A DNA stretch of 64,000 nucleotides from Eisenbergiella tayi (GTDB lineage: Bacteria; Bacillota; Clostridia; Lachnospirales; Lachnospiraceae), in the NCBI RefSeq assembly GCF_001881565.1, contig NZ_MPDJ01000008.1, positions 132,442-196,441 on the forward strand, given 5' to 3'. Made by a program: the position numbers and the translations under genes. This document shows, in pieces, positions 8,424 to 18,484 of the stretch; position 1 is the stretch's first letter, and each line of letters opens with the position of its first letter. The notes beneath the pieces are model-generated. The model was not told the DNA's origin, made no database searches, and saw only the letters and a program-made list of their open reading frames with translations.

Positions 8424-9389
8424 ATGGAATATCTTGCAGGAATTGATATAGGCGGTACGAAATGCGCCGTGACTATCGGTAAAATACAGGACGATCAGGT
8501 GGAACTTTTATGGAAGGAAAAATTTCCGACGCCGAAAGGCCCGCAGGCAGCGGTGGATAAGCTGGTGGAGACTTTGAAACATATGCTCTCGGCACATCCG
8601 GAAGTAAAGCTCACGGCTGTGGGAATCAGCTGCGGCGGCCCTCTGGATTCCAGAAAGGGGTTGATCCTTTGCCCGCCCAATCTGCCGGACTGGGACGGCA
8701 TTGATGTGGTAACTCCTTTTGAGGAAGCCTTTCATGTGCCTGCGGCGGTGCAGAATGATGCCAATGCCTGTGCGCTGGCGGAGTGGTTCTGGGGAGCCGG
8801 CAGGGGAACCCGTAATATGGTTTTCCTCACCTTCGGGACGGGTATCGGCGCCGGCCTTATTTTAGACGGAAGGCTCTACAGCGGCACCAACGACATGGCC
8901 GGTGAGGTGGGGCATGTCCGCCTTCTGGAGGACGGGCCGGAGGGCTATGGAAAGAGGGGCTCCTTCGAAGGCTTCTGCAGCGGCGGGGGCATTGCCAGAT
9001 ATGGCAGGGAAAAGGTGGCAGAGTGGTGCGGCCAGGGAAAAGAAACGCTGATTTTAAAGCGCGGGCAGTCCATAGAGGAAGTGACTACCCGGGATATAGG
9101 CCTTGCAGCGCAGGAGAAGGATCCCCTGGCCCTTTCCATTTTAGAATATACCGGAAGAATGCTGGGAAGGGGAGTCGCCATGCTGGCGGATATTCTGAAT
9201 CCGGAAGTGGTTGTGATCGGCAGTATTTTCCTGCGCCAGGAGGAAATCCTCCGGGGGCCCATGGAAGAGGTGATAGCCGAGGAGGCGCTGGCGCAGACCC
9301 GGCAGTCCTGCAGGGTGGTGCCCGCCGGGCTGGGCGAGCAGCTGGGAGATTATGCGGCGCTGTCCGTGGCCGGAAATCTGACAATATAG
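8424..9389 (+). CDS. ROK-family sugar kinase
   Basis: A 321-residue ROK-family kinase with the ATP-phosphate motif DIGGTK near the start, catalytic-region ND..ACALAEW, and FGTGIGAGLILDGRLYSG. The usual ROK zinc motif CxCGxxGCxE is not intact (GKRGSFEGFCSGGG instead), as in a subset of the family. It would phosphorylate a free hexose such as mannose, fructose or glucose after glycoside cleavage. ATG 8424, following GGGGAGG, is preferred over the 8391 codon. It sits between two alpha-mannosidases, so mannose or fructose is a sensible but unproven substrate. Confidence 0.88.
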   Translation: MEYLAGIDIGGTKCAVTIGKIQDDQVELLWKEKFPTPKGPQAAVDKLVETLKHMLSAHPEVKLTAVGISCGGPLDSRKGLILCPPNLPDWDGIDVVTPFEEAFHVPAAVQNDANACALAEWFWGAGRGTRNMVFLTFGTGIGAGLILDGRLYSGTNDMAGEVGHVRLLEDGPEGYGKRGSFEGFCSGGGIARYGREKVAEWCGQGKETLILKRGQSIEEVTTRDIGLAAQEKDPLALSILEYTGRMLGRGVAMLADILNPEVVVIGSIFLRQEEILRGPMEEVIAEEALAQTRQSCRVVPAGLGEQLGDYAALSVAGNLTI

Positions 9390-9399
9390 GAGAAAAGGT

Positions 9400-12300
9400 A
9401 TGAAGGTAAAGGATCCTCATTTTATACTGGAGAAAATCGAAAAATATATTCAGGAGGATATCCGCCCGAGCCGCATCAGGGCGGCGGTGGATCTGGAAAA
9501 CTGGAAGTATTATGAGACTTCCATGGAAGAGAAAACGGATACTGCCTGTGCGGCTGATTTTGATGACAGCGCATGGCAGGATTTTAAGCTCTGGGATACA
9601 TGGGGCGGATATGACAGGGTGGCCTGGTTCCGGACGAAGGTGGAGGTACCGGAGGAACTGATAGGAAAGAATCTGGCAGTCCGGCTTTTGGTGGGGCCCA
9701 GAGACGGCGGCGAATCCACGGCGGAAACCCTGCTGTATATTGACGGCAAACCCGTACAGGGAATCGATATCTGGCATGAGGAAGCGCTTCTGGAAGAAGC
9801 TTTATGCCGGAAAAAAGAAATGCAGATCGCGCTGAAGGCCTGGAGCGGCGTGCTGGTTCCGCCCAGATTCCGCACCTTTAAGCTGGCGCAGCTGTTATGG
9901 ATAGACGGCAGGGTGGACCGGTTCTGCTTTATGGCCGACACGGTACGCAGGTGCGCGCTTCTCCTGGATGAAAACGATCTGAGGAGAATACGGCTGACAA
10001 AGCTCCTGAATCAAACCTTCGAAAAGATTACCTTTTTGAATTTCAAAGAGGAAACCTATTATCAGTCCATTTATAACGCGCTGGACTTTCTGCAGGCAGG
10101 GCTGGACGAGATGGGAAGGACGGAGGAGATCAAGCCTGTGGTTTACGGCGTGGGCCATTCCCATATCGATATGGCCTGGCTGTGGAGGCTGTCCGCCACC
10201 AGGGAAAAGGCATCCCGCACGTTCTCCACGGTGCTCAACCTGATGAAGCAGTATCCGGAGTACCGGTATATGCATTCTTCCCCGCAGCTGTATCAGTTTT
10301 TAAAAGAGGATTATCCGGAGATTTATGAACAGGTGAAGGAACGCATACGGGAAGGCCGCTGGGAAATCACGGGTGGCATGTGGGTGGAGCCGGACACCAA
10401 CATCCCCTCCGGGGAATCCCTGGTGCGGCAGTTCCTTTATGGGAAACGTTTTATCAGGGAAGAATTCGGAAAAGAAACAACCCTCTGCTGGCTCCCGGAT
10501 GTGTTCGGCTATTCCGCTGCATTTCCGCAGATTATGAAAAAGAGCGGCATGAAGTATTTCATGACGACCAAGATTTCCTGGAATCAGTATAATCATTTCC
10601 CTTATGACACGTTCTGGTGGAAAGGGATTGACGGTTCCGAAATCTTCACCCATTTTATCACCACGCCGGAGGATGGTTCCTGGTTTTACACCTATAACGG
10701 GCACATGGATCCGGAAGAGGTGACAGGGGTATGGGAAAATTACAAGGATAAGGATAAAAATGACGAGCTGCTTATCGCATACGGATGGGGCGACGGCGGA
10801 GGCGGCCCCACAAGGGAAATGCTGGAGCAGAGCAGAGTGATGAAAAATATCCCGGGAATCCCCAGAGTGGAGATGAGTTCTGCGGAGGGGTATTTCCGGA
10901 GGCTGTATGACCATGCGGATAAGGAAAATCTGGGGAAATGGGACGGGGAACTCTATTTTGAGCTGCACCGCGGAACCTATACCTCTCAGGCGGAAACGAA
11001 GCGTTATAACCGCAAAACAGAGATCCTTCTTCATAATATAGAGCTGCTGGCGGCGCTGGCCCATCTGGATGGCGCGGCGTATCCCAAGGAAACACTGGAC
11101 GGCATATGGGAAAGGGTTCTGCTGAACCAGTTCCACGATATTCTGCCCGGCTCATCCATCAGACAGGTATATGAGGATACGGCCCGGGACTATGAGGCCA
11201 TTCGGGAAAAAGGAGCGGTGCTTTTAGAGGAAGCGAAGGAAAAGCTCTCAGAGAAAATCCGGGTGAACAGGAACAGCGTTGTTCTGTATAATACGGCGGG
11301 GTATGAACGGAGCGATTATGTTTGCATCCCTTACAGGGGCGCAGTGGAAAGGGATACCGTGCTTCTGGATGAGGACGGGCCGGTTTCTCAGACGGCAGGA
11401 GAAGACGGGATTCTGGCTTATGTGGAGAAGCTTCCGGCCTTCGGATACAAGACATTGCAGATCGCAGGGCAGGAGGCTGCCGCAGATGTCGGGGAAAAAC
11501 GGGTATCGGTATGCTGTGATGCGGTGATCAGTCCCTTTTACCGGATCACCTTCAATGCCAACGGCGAAATAGAAACCTTGTATGACCGGGAAGCGGAAAG
11601 ACAGGTGGACTGCGGACGTCCCATGAATGTATTTGCGGCTTTTGAGGACAAACCCCAGCGTTTTGATGCATGGGATGTGGATGTTTATTATAAAGAGAAG
11701 CCTTATGCGCCCTTTGTCCTGACCAAAAGAGAGGTGGTTTCCCAGGGAGAGACCGCGGTAATCCGTTCCTCCTGGAAGTTCAACAGGTCCGTCCTGACAC
11801 AGGATATGATTGTCTATGCCGATGACAGGCGGATCGACTTTGTCACCACCGTGGACTGGAAGGAAAAACAGGTTTTCTTAAAGGCATATTTCCCTGTGGA
11901 TGTCCATGCGGGCAAAGCTTCCTATGAAATCCAGTTCGGCAATATCAGGCGCCCCACTCATACCAATACGGAATGGGATTTTGCGCGCTTTGAGGTGCCG
12001 GGACACAGATGGGCGGATCTGTCCCAGGGTAATTATGGCGTGGCGATATTAAATGACTGCAAGTATGGCTATGACGTGCATGAAAACGTGCTGGGCCTGT
12101 CCCTGTTAAAATCGGCGGTAAGGCCGGACGAGACAGCGGACCGGAAGGTGCACCATTTCACATATTCGCTCTATCCGCACAGAGGCACGGCGGAAACGGC
12201 CGATGTGACAAAGGCTGCCATAAATCTGAATATGCCGGTGCTGACACAGTGCGTGCCGGCTGCCGGACAGGGGGAAAGCTTTGTACGGTCTTCTTTTGTA

Positions 12301-12552
12301 CATACGGACTGCGGGCATATTCTTCTGGATACGGTGAAGCTGGCAGAGGACGGAAAGTCCTGTGTGGTCCGTCTCTATGAATATAAAAACTGCAGCGATG
12401 ACAAGGCAGGACTGTTCTTTGACAGAAACCTGAAGCGGGTGACGGAAACCAATCTGTGTGAAGAAGAGGAAAGGGAAATTACTGTAAACGGGAACGGCAT
12501 TGCCTTTGCCATAGGATGCTACGAAATCAAAACCTTTAAAGTGTATTTTTAA
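9400..12552 (+). CDS. GH38 alpha-mannosidase (1050 aa form)
   Basis: A long GH38 enzyme with a 245-residue N-terminal extension of beta-sandwich type before the catalytic domain. The catalytic domain begins at GVGHSHIDMAW (H255, D257 as zinc ligands). WLPDVFGYS carries the nucleophile (D367), NQFHDILPGSS follows, then C-terminal beta domains. This layout matches the bacterial/vacuolar alpha-mannosidase branch rather than the two shorter paralogues here. No signal peptide: cytoplasmic. It lies 10 bases after the ROK kinase and 12 before the beta-mannosidase, so it is co-transcribed. The extra N-terminal domain may alter substrate size preference. Confidence 0.92.
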   Translation: MKVKDPHFILEKIEKYIQEDIRPSRIRAAVDLENWKYYETSMEEKTDTACAADFDDSAWQDFKLWDTWGGYDRVAWFRTKVEVPEELIGKNLAVRLLVGPRDGGESTAETLLYIDGKPVQGIDIWHEEALLEEALCRKKEMQIALKAWSGVLVPPRFRTFKLAQLLWIDGRVDRFCFMADTVRRCALLLDENDLRRIRLTKLLNQTFEKITFLNFKEETYYQSIYNALDFLQAGLDEMGRTEEIKPVVYGVGHSHIDMAWLWRLSATREKASRTFSTVLNLMKQYPEYRYMHSSPQLYQFLKEDYPEIYEQVKERIREGRWEITGGMWVEPDTNIPSGESLVRQFLYGKRFIREEFGKETTLCWLPDVFGYSAAFPQIMKKSGMKYFMTTKISWNQYNHFPYDTFWWKGIDGSEIFTHFITTPEDGSWFYTYNGHMDPEEVTGVWENYKDKDKNDELLIAYGWGDGGGGPTREMLEQSRVMKNIPGIPRVEMSSAEGYFRRLYDHADKENLGKWDGELYFELHRGTYTSQAETKRYNRKTEILLHNIELLAALAHLDGAAYPKETLDGIWERVLLNQFHDILPGSSIRQVYEDTARDYEAIREKGAVLLEEAKEKLSEKIRVNRNSVVLYNTAGYERSDYVCIPYRGAVERDTVLLDEDGPVSQTAGEDGILAYVEKLPAFGYKTLQIAGQEAAADVGEKRVSVCCDAVISPFYRITFNANGEIETLYDREAERQVDCGRPMNVFAAFEDKPQRFDAWDVDVYYKEKPYAPFVLTKREVVSQGETAVIRSSWKFNRSVLTQDMIVYADDRRIDFVTTVDWKEKQVFLKAYFPVDVHAGKASYEIQFGNIRRPTHTNTEWDFARFEVPGHRWADLSQGNYGVAILNDCKYGYDVHENVLGLSLLKSAVRPDETADRKVHHFTYSLYPHRGTAETADVTKAAINLNMPVLTQCVPAAGQGESFVRSSFVHTDCGHILLDTVKLAEDGKSCVVRLYEYKNCSDDKAGLFFDRNLKRVTETNLCEEEEREITVNGNGIAFAIGCYEIKTFKVYF

Positions 12553-12564
12553 GCAGGAGCCGAT

Positions 12565-15207
12565 ATGAATATTTCACTGTCAGGATTACATTGGGAAGTA
12601 AAAGGATACTGGCCGTATGTGCCGGAAAAGGAGAAAAGCATGGAGACCGGCCAGACCCTGCATGGGGTGACGGACTGGCTTCCGGCAAAGGTTCCGGGAG
12701 GGGTGCACTATGACCTCTTCCGGGCAGGCCTTATCGAGAATCCTTATTATGGAAAAAACAGCCTGCATTGTGAATGGGCGGAAAACCGGTGGTGGATGTA
12801 CCGCGCCGGTTTTCCGTCAGTTTTCAACGGCTGTGATCTGGCGAAAGAGAGAGTGAGGCTGACTTTTGAAGGAGTGGATTATGAAGCCTCCATTTTCTTT
12901 AATGATCAGCTGTGTGCAGAGCACAAGGGCATGTATGAGCCTTTTTCCATAGATCTCACCGGAAGGATCCGGGAAGAAAATAAGCTGGTGGTTCTTTTAA
13001 AGGGAATCCCTCAGGAGATGGGGCAGATCGGTTATACCTCCAGGACGTTTACCCAGAAGAGCCGGTTTAACTATAAATGGGATTTTTCCACAAGGCTGGT
13101 GAATATCGGTATCTGGAAGGATGTCGTGCTGGAGGTTCCGGGACAGGCAGAGCTGTCGGATCTGCATTTGGATACCGGCTATTATGAAGAAACCGGGAGG
13201 ATTTATGTTTCCGGACAGGGGCAAGATTACAGAAACTGCCGGGAGACGCCTCTCTGGGTGAGGATCACGGCGGAAGATCCAGGGACACGCTGCAGCGGGG
13301 ATGCGGAGCTTATACGAGAGCAGGGCGCTGGAACGGCGGGAAGAACAGCCGGAAAAAGGGACGGTATCAGCAGGACGGTTCCCCTTTGTGATGGGCGGTT
13401 TGATACCGTCCTTCTGGTAGAGGATCCGCTTTTATGGTATCCCAACGGCGCGGGCCCCCAGTATTTATACCGGATCCGGATAGAACTTCTGGAGGAAAAA
13501 GACGGACGGGAAAACGTGTTGTATCAGACGGAAAGAAATACGGGCATCCGCAGCCTGAAAATGGTGCATAACGAGAAGGAGCATGAAAACGCGCTGCCCT
13601 ATACCTTTGAGGTGAACGGACGAAAGCTGTATATCAAAGGGGTAAATATGACACCCCTGGATCATATATATGGAAACGTGACAAAGGAACAATACGGCTA
13701 TATGGTATCTGCCATGGTCAACGCGGGGGTGAACCTGGTGCGTGTCTGGGGCGGCGGCCTGATCGAAAAAGAGGAATTCTATGATCTCTGCGATGAAAAC
13801 GGGATTCTGATCTGGCAGGAATTCATCCAGTCCAGCTCCGGCATCGACAATAAGCCGAGTGAACAGGAAGAGTTTCTGGAGCTTTTGAAGAAAACCGCAG
13901 AATGTGCGGTAAGGGAAAAAAGAAATCACGTTTCCCTAGCGGTTTACAGCGGAGGAAACGAATTGATGAAAGCGCCGGACAGGCCGTGCGGGATGGAAAA
14001 TAAAAATATTGCCATGCTGGAAGAAATCGTGCGCAGGCTGGACGGGCGCAGGGCTTTTCTTCCTACTTCGGCATCCGGCCCCAGGGAATTTGTCACTTCC
14101 GAAAAAGGGGTGAGCCATGATGTTCACGGCAGCTGGCGTTATGAGGGAAATCCCGGACATTATGTGCTGTATGGGGAGTCTGACAGTCTGTTCCACAGTG
14201 AATTCGGGATGGATGCGGCAAGCTGTGAAAAGAGCCTGAAAAAGTTCCTGCCCCGGGCTTCCCTGCATCCGACCCCCATGTCCCAGGATCCCTGCTGGCA
14301 GCATCACGGAGAATGGTGGGGAACCTATTTCCGGGATTGCGAAATGTTCGGTTCTATAGAAAAGACACCTGAAAACCTCGGGCTTTTCACCAGATGCAGC
14401 CAGTACATGCAGGGGGAAGGGCTGCGCTTTATCCTGGAGGCGGACAGGAGAAGAGCCTGGCAGAACAGCGGAACCATCATCTGGCAGCTCAATGAACCAT
14501 GGCCCAACGCTTCCTGTACCAATCTGGTGGATTATTACGGGGAAACCAAAACAGCCTATTACCAGGTGAAGAGAGCCTATGAGGAAAGACATGTATCCCT
14601 GGATTACCGGACACTCACTTATAAAAAGGGAGAAAACTTCTGTCTTCCGTTTTATGTTTCCAACAGCGGGGAAGCTTTTTCGGGAAAAGTGAGGATACTG
14701 GTCAGGAGTCTTTCCGGAAAAGTAATATCCGAAGACAGCCGGAGAGCTGAAATACCGGAAAACCGGAGTATACAGGCAGGAATAACGGAGGGAACAGTAC
14801 CGGAGGAAGCGTTATTTTTTGTCACTTTATATCTGGAAGAAGAGGGCAGGACTCTTTCGGAGAATACATATATGTTCGGCACCCGGGAAAAAGAAGTGTT
14901 TGCCCCTCTTTTCAAGAATACAGGAAGGGCGGAACTCAAATCAGAAAAATGGGAGACATGCAGAGACGGCAGACAGTGTGTAAAAGCCACGCTCACAAAC
15001 ACCGGAGATAGAGCCGTGCTGGATGCGGGTATTGCCCTCGCGGGAAATCAATATTACCTTCTGGGCAGTGACAATGACAGGGTGCTGTTCCCGGGAGAAG
15101 AGAGGACTTTTTCTTTTGTTCTGATACCGAAAAAATCCGGAGGCTTTTCGGAGAGTGAAAACTATGACGGCAGCGAAGTGCCGAAGCTGACAGTACATTG
15201 GCTGTGA
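12565..15207 (+). CDS. GH2 beta-mannosidase-like glycosidase
   Basis: An 880-residue GH2 protein: N-terminal sugar-binding jelly roll, immunoglobulin-like domains, then a TIM barrel with NLVRVWGGGLIEKEEFYDLCDENGILIWQEF, the hallmark of beta-mannosidases. YSGGNEL supplies the acid/base E466 and HSEFG the nucleophile E546. A stretch at residues about 245-275 is richer in Gly, Arg and Ala than its surroundings and looks like an inserted loop. No secretion signal. It would remove beta-mannose from the reducing-end part of imported oligosaccharides, as in an N-glycan core or a beta-mannan fragment. It is within the operon, 12 bases after the GH38 gene. Confidence 0.9.
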   Translation: MNISLSGLHWEVKGYWPYVPEKEKSMETGQTLHGVTDWLPAKVPGGVHYDLFRAGLIENPYYGKNSLHCEWAENRWWMYRAGFPSVFNGCDLAKERVRLTFEGVDYEASIFFNDQLCAEHKGMYEPFSIDLTGRIREENKLVVLLKGIPQEMGQIGYTSRTFTQKSRFNYKWDFSTRLVNIGIWKDVVLEVPGQAELSDLHLDTGYYEETGRIYVSGQGQDYRNCRETPLWVRITAEDPGTRCSGDAELIREQGAGTAGRTAGKRDGISRTVPLCDGRFDTVLLVEDPLLWYPNGAGPQYLYRIRIELLEEKDGRENVLYQTERNTGIRSLKMVHNEKEHENALPYTFEVNGRKLYIKGVNMTPLDHIYGNVTKEQYGYMVSAMVNAGVNLVRVWGGGLIEKEEFYDLCDENGILIWQEFIQSSSGIDNKPSEQEEFLELLKKTAECAVREKRNHVSLAVYSGGNELMKAPDRPCGMENKNIAMLEEIVRRLDGRRAFLPTSASGPREFVTSEKGVSHDVHGSWRYEGNPGHYVLYGESDSLFHSEFGMDAASCEKSLKKFLPRASLHPTPMSQDPCWQHHGEWWGTYFRDCEMFGSIEKTPENLGLFTRCSQYMQGEGLRFILEADRRRAWQNSGTIIWQLNEPWPNASCTNLVDYYGETKTAYYQVKRAYEERHVSLDYRTLTYKKGENFCLPFYVSNSGEAFSGKVRILVRSLSGKVISEDSRRAEIPENRSIQAGITEGTVPEEALFFVTLYLEEEGRTLSENTYMFGTREKEVFAPLFKNTGRAELKSEKWETCRDGRQCVKATLTNTGDRAVLDAGIALAGNQYYLLGSDNDRVLFPGEERTFSFVLIPKKSGGFSESENYDGSEVPKLTVHWL

Positions 15208-15219
15208 GGGGAGCTTTTT

Positions 15220-17532
15220 ATGGCAACGATAGCGGACAGATGTGATTTTACGCTGGAACTGGAATTTACAAGAATATACAGGGAGAATGCCGCCGCCCAC
15301 CGGGCGGTGCGGGAGGCCAAATGCCTGGCCTGGCAGCTGCCGCGGATCATCCTTGATATCGATGAGGATGATCTGGTGCCGGGAGGCTGCCATTATGGAG
15401 CGGTCGGTTTTTCCAGCCAGATCGGCGGATTCCTGTACTATGCACATGACAATAAGATCCGGGAAGAAATAGACAGAAACCGGGATCGTCCGGAATATTG
15501 CCGGCAGCTGGAGCAGATGAGAAGCTTCTGGCAGGAAGAGGACTGCAGGCACCGGCTGCGGCAGCGCTACAGCCCGCGGCAGCTTCTTGCCATGCCCACG
15601 GATGACTGGGAAGGGGAAAAAGCGATAACGTATCCTCTTTACCGTATCGCGGGAGGGATCCTGGATTTTCAAAAGCTGCTTTCCCTGGGGCTGCCGGGAC
15701 TTAAGGCGACGGCGGAAAAAAAGTATAGTAAGACGAGGCCCGGCAGTGAAGAAGCAGGCGTGTATGAAGGAATGCTTTTGTGTCTGGAGACGCTGCGCGG
15801 GATCATGGAGATTTATGAAAAGAGGGCGGCACAGAAGGCGGATTTGATCGGACAGCGGGAGAATACGCCGGAGAACAGGAGCGCTTTTTTGCGGATGAAG
15901 GCGATTCAGGAAGCCATGGCGTCCATTCAGAGCAAAAGACCGGAACATCTGCTGGAAGCGGTGGAATTGTTCTGGATGTATGTGCTGGTGTCTGAGGTTC
16001 GCAATTATGGCCGGATCGACAGCTATCTGGGCCGTTTTTATGCGGATGATATTGACAGCGGATATCTCACGCAGGAAGAAGCGGATACCATCATACAAAA
16101 GCTGTGGGAACGGATGGGAAAACGGCGCACCATTACCGACGGCCGTATTTTTATCGGCGGCAGGGGACGGGAGCAGGAGGAAAAGGCGGACCGCCTTGCC
16201 AAAGCCTGTATCAGGGCCACAAGAAAGCTGAAAAATCCGGATCCCCAGCTTTCCCTGCGTTTTTACAAGGGAATGGATCCCGAAATCCTTCAGATGGCCT
16301 ATGATGCTATTGGAGAAGGATGCACCTATCCTGTTCTGTACAGGGATGAAACCGTGGTTCGGGATGTCTGCAGGGCCTTTGAGCTTCCGGAGGAAACGGC
16401 AGTACACTATGTACCCTATGGCTGCGGGGAATATGTGATAGACCATGCCGGGTTTGGTACGCCAAGCGGCGTGATCAACCTGATGAAGGGGCTGGAACTG
16501 TTTTTATATACTCCCGGGGTGCAGAAAGAACCAGACGCGGAATACCTGCAGGGAGAAGAGGGAGAAAAGCGTTTGACGCTGCTGCGCAGGGAAGCCGGAA
16601 TTACCCGGTGGGCTGAGGAATATGAAACCTTTGAGCAGTTTTATGAAGCCTATAAAAAATGGATTTCCTTCCATATAGAGGTGATGGCGGAGCAGGAAAG
16701 GATGGAATATGATTTTGCGGGGGAAGTCTGCGGCCTGTCTTATCTTTCCATGCTTTATGATGACTGCATGGAACGGGGAAAGGGAATTTTCTCCGGCGGC
16801 ATACGTTATCTGGGCGGAACGCTGGAAAGCTACGGTAATGTGAATACGGCGGACAGTCTCACAGCCATCAGGAAGCTGGTGTATGAACAGAAGCTGGTGG
16901 GATGGCGCGAGCTTTTAACGGCATTGGAAGCGGATTTTAAGGGATATGATCTGCTTCGGAAGCGACTGAAGCGCTGTCCGAAGTTCGGCAATGATCAGGA
17001 AGAGGCGGACGGTATGCTGAAAAGTCTGCACCGGTTTGTCTGTCTGACCGCAAAGGCACAGGCAAAACGGGTGGGGCTGGACAGCTATCTGATCGTAGTA
17101 ATCAATAACAGCGCGAATACTTCGCTGGGCCTTCTCACCGGCGCTGGCGCGGACGGAAGGCATGCCTTTGTGTCCATGGCGAATGCCAACAGCCCCCAGG
17201 CGGGGGCCGATGAAAACGGGATCACGGCGGTGCTGAATTCCATGCTGCAGGCGGATACGGATATCCATGCGGGGGCCGTGCAGAACATTAAGTTTTCCAA
17301 AGAAACCTTTAATGAATCCAGAACTGCGGCGGTGAAAGTAATGGAAAGCTACTTTGAACGCGGCGGTGCGCAGCTGATGGTCACGGTAGTGGGACGGGAG
17401 GATTTGGAAAACGCTAGGAAGCGCCCTCAGGATTATACAGGGCTTCTGGTACGGGTAGGCGGTTTTTCCGCACGGTTCGTCGAACTGTCTGAAGAGGTGC
17501 AGGAGGATATTTTGAGCCGCAGCTGTTACTAA
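15220..17532 (+). CDS. Glycyl radical enzyme of unassigned substrate
   Basis: A 770-residue pyruvate-formate-lyase-like protein. The glycyl radical loop is at the C-terminus: RVGGFSARF with G748 as the radical residue. The active-site loop is HYVPYGCGEYVID with thiyl-forming C402 and E404. Pyruvate formate-lyase has adjacent Cys-Cys, while glycerol, choline, hydroxyproline and isethionate enzymes usually read C-V-E. A C-G-E loop keeps the Cys and Glu of the eliminase group but has Gly between them. An elimination/dehydration role on a diol- or sugar-like substrate is therefore likelier than thiolysis of pyruvate; that is inference. Its activase follows directly. Its place in a mannosidase operon is unusual. 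The enzyme needs strict anaerobiosis. Confidence 0.88.
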   Translation: MATIADRCDFTLELEFTRIYRENAAAHRAVREAKCLAWQLPRIILDIDEDDLVPGGCHYGAVGFSSQIGGFLYYAHDNKIREEIDRNRDRPEYCRQLEQMRSFWQEEDCRHRLRQRYSPRQLLAMPTDDWEGEKAITYPLYRIAGGILDFQKLLSLGLPGLKATAEKKYSKTRPGSEEAGVYEGMLLCLETLRGIMEIYEKRAAQKADLIGQRENTPENRSAFLRMKAIQEAMASIQSKRPEHLLEAVELFWMYVLVSEVRNYGRIDSYLGRFYADDIDSGYLTQEEADTIIQKLWERMGKRRTITDGRIFIGGRGREQEEKADRLAKACIRATRKLKNPDPQLSLRFYKGMDPEILQMAYDAIGEGCTYPVLYRDETVVRDVCRAFELPEETAVHYVPYGCGEYVIDHAGFGTPSGVINLMKGLELFLYTPGVQKEPDAEYLQGEEGEKRLTLLRREAGITRWAEEYETFEQFYEAYKKWISFHIEVMAEQERMEYDFAGEVCGLSYLSMLYDDCMERGKGIFSGGIRYLGGTLESYGNVNTADSLTAIRKLVYEQKLVGWRELLTALEADFKGYDLLRKRLKRCPKFGNDQEEADGMLKSLHRFVCLTAKAQAKRVGLDSYLIVVINNSANTSLGLLTGAGADGRHAFVSMANANSPQAGADENGITAVLNSMLQADTDIHAGAVQNIKFSKETFNESRTAAVKVMESYFERGGAQLMVTVVGREDLENARKRPQDYTGLLVRVGGFSARFVELSEEVQEDILSRSCY

Positions 17533-17578
17533 ACCATTACAGGATGTATGACGGCATACGGCGGCTTTGGAGGAAGAG

Positions 17579-18484
17579 ATGACAGGAGAAATTTTTTCCA
17601 TGGAGAGGTTTTCCATCCATGACGGCCCGGGGGTACGGACCAGTATTTTTTTAAAAGGCTGTCCCCTGCACTGTATCTGGTGCCATAATCCGGAAAGTCA
17701 TGAGAGGGGCCCCGTACTGCAGTATCTGGAAAAAGAGTGCGTGGGCTGCGCCGGCTGTGTATCAGCCTGTCCGTCCGGGGTACACAGCTTCATAAACGGT
17801 AAGCACAGGATGGATCGTGGGAAATGTACCGGCTGCGGACAGTGCTGTCTTGCCTGCCCGGGGGATGCCCTGCGTATCCGGGGAAAAGCCTGCACCGCAG
17901 AAGAAGTGCTGCAGGTAATCGGGAAAGACAGGCCTTATTACGGGGAAGAAGGCGGCGTGACGCTTTCCGGCGGGGAACCGCTTCTACAGCCCGATTTTGC
18001 GGCGGAAATTCTGAGACTCTGCAAAGAGAGGGGAATCGGTACCTGTGTGGAGACTGCCGGGGACGTATCCCAAAAGGCTTTCTTAAAGGTAATCGCTGAT
18101 ACGGATCTGTTTCTGTATGACTACAAGCTTGATACCCAGGAACAGATGGACCGTTATACGGGCGGCAGCCTGAAAAGAATACGGGAAAACCTGGAGCTGC
18201 TGGCGGGGCATGGAAAAAAAGTAGTGCTGCGCTGTCCCATCATACCGGGGATCAATGATACCCGGGAGCATTTAAAGGCGATTGCAGAGCTGGCGGACAG
18301 GCTGTCCATAGCGGATACGGAGCTGATGCCATATCATGGATACGGGGAAGACAAATGGCGGCAGATCGGAAAGGAATACGCTCTTTCGGGGCTTCCCAAT
18401 ATGGAAAAGGAAACGGCAGATATCTGCAGAAGGCAGCTGGCCGGGCTGAGGGCTGGCTGTCATGAGAAAGGGAGAGAAGTTTGA
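17579..18484 (+). CDS. Glycyl-radical-enzyme activating protein (radical SAM)
   Basis: A 301-residue radical-SAM activase. The SAM cluster motif CPLHCIWC (C-x3-C-x2-C) is near residue 27. An inserted ferredoxin-like domain holds two CxxCxxCxxxCP motifs (CVGCAGCVSACP and CTGCGQCCLACP), as in activases of the glycerol/choline type but not PflA. The SGGEPL motif that positions SAM follows. It would install the glycyl radical on the enzyme encoded just upstream (46-bp gap). ATG 17579 with GGAGG ahead of it is chosen; the upstream TTG 17567 lies inside the ribosome site. The two extra clusters support assigning the partner to the non-PFL group. Confidence 0.93.
   Translation: MTGEIFSMERFSIHDGPGVRTSIFLKGCPLHCIWCHNPESHERGPVLQYLEKECVGCAGCVSACPSGVHSFINGKHRMDRGKCTGCGQCCLACPGDALRIRGKACTAEEVLQVIGKDRPYYGEEGGVTLSGGEPLLQPDFAAEILRLCKERGIGTCVETAGDVSQKAFLKVIADTDLFLYDYKLDTQEQMDRYTGGSLKRIRENLELLAGHGKKVVLRCPIIPGINDTREHLKAIAELADRLSIADTELMPYHGYGEDKWRQIGKEYALSGLPNMEKETADICRRQLAGLRAGCHEKGREV

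Noticed and set aside
15220-17532. Naming the glycyl radical enzyme pyruvate formate-lyase (pflB)
   Set aside because: It lacks the adjacent Cys-Cys pair of PFL, and its activase has two extra Fe-S clusters, unlike PflA.
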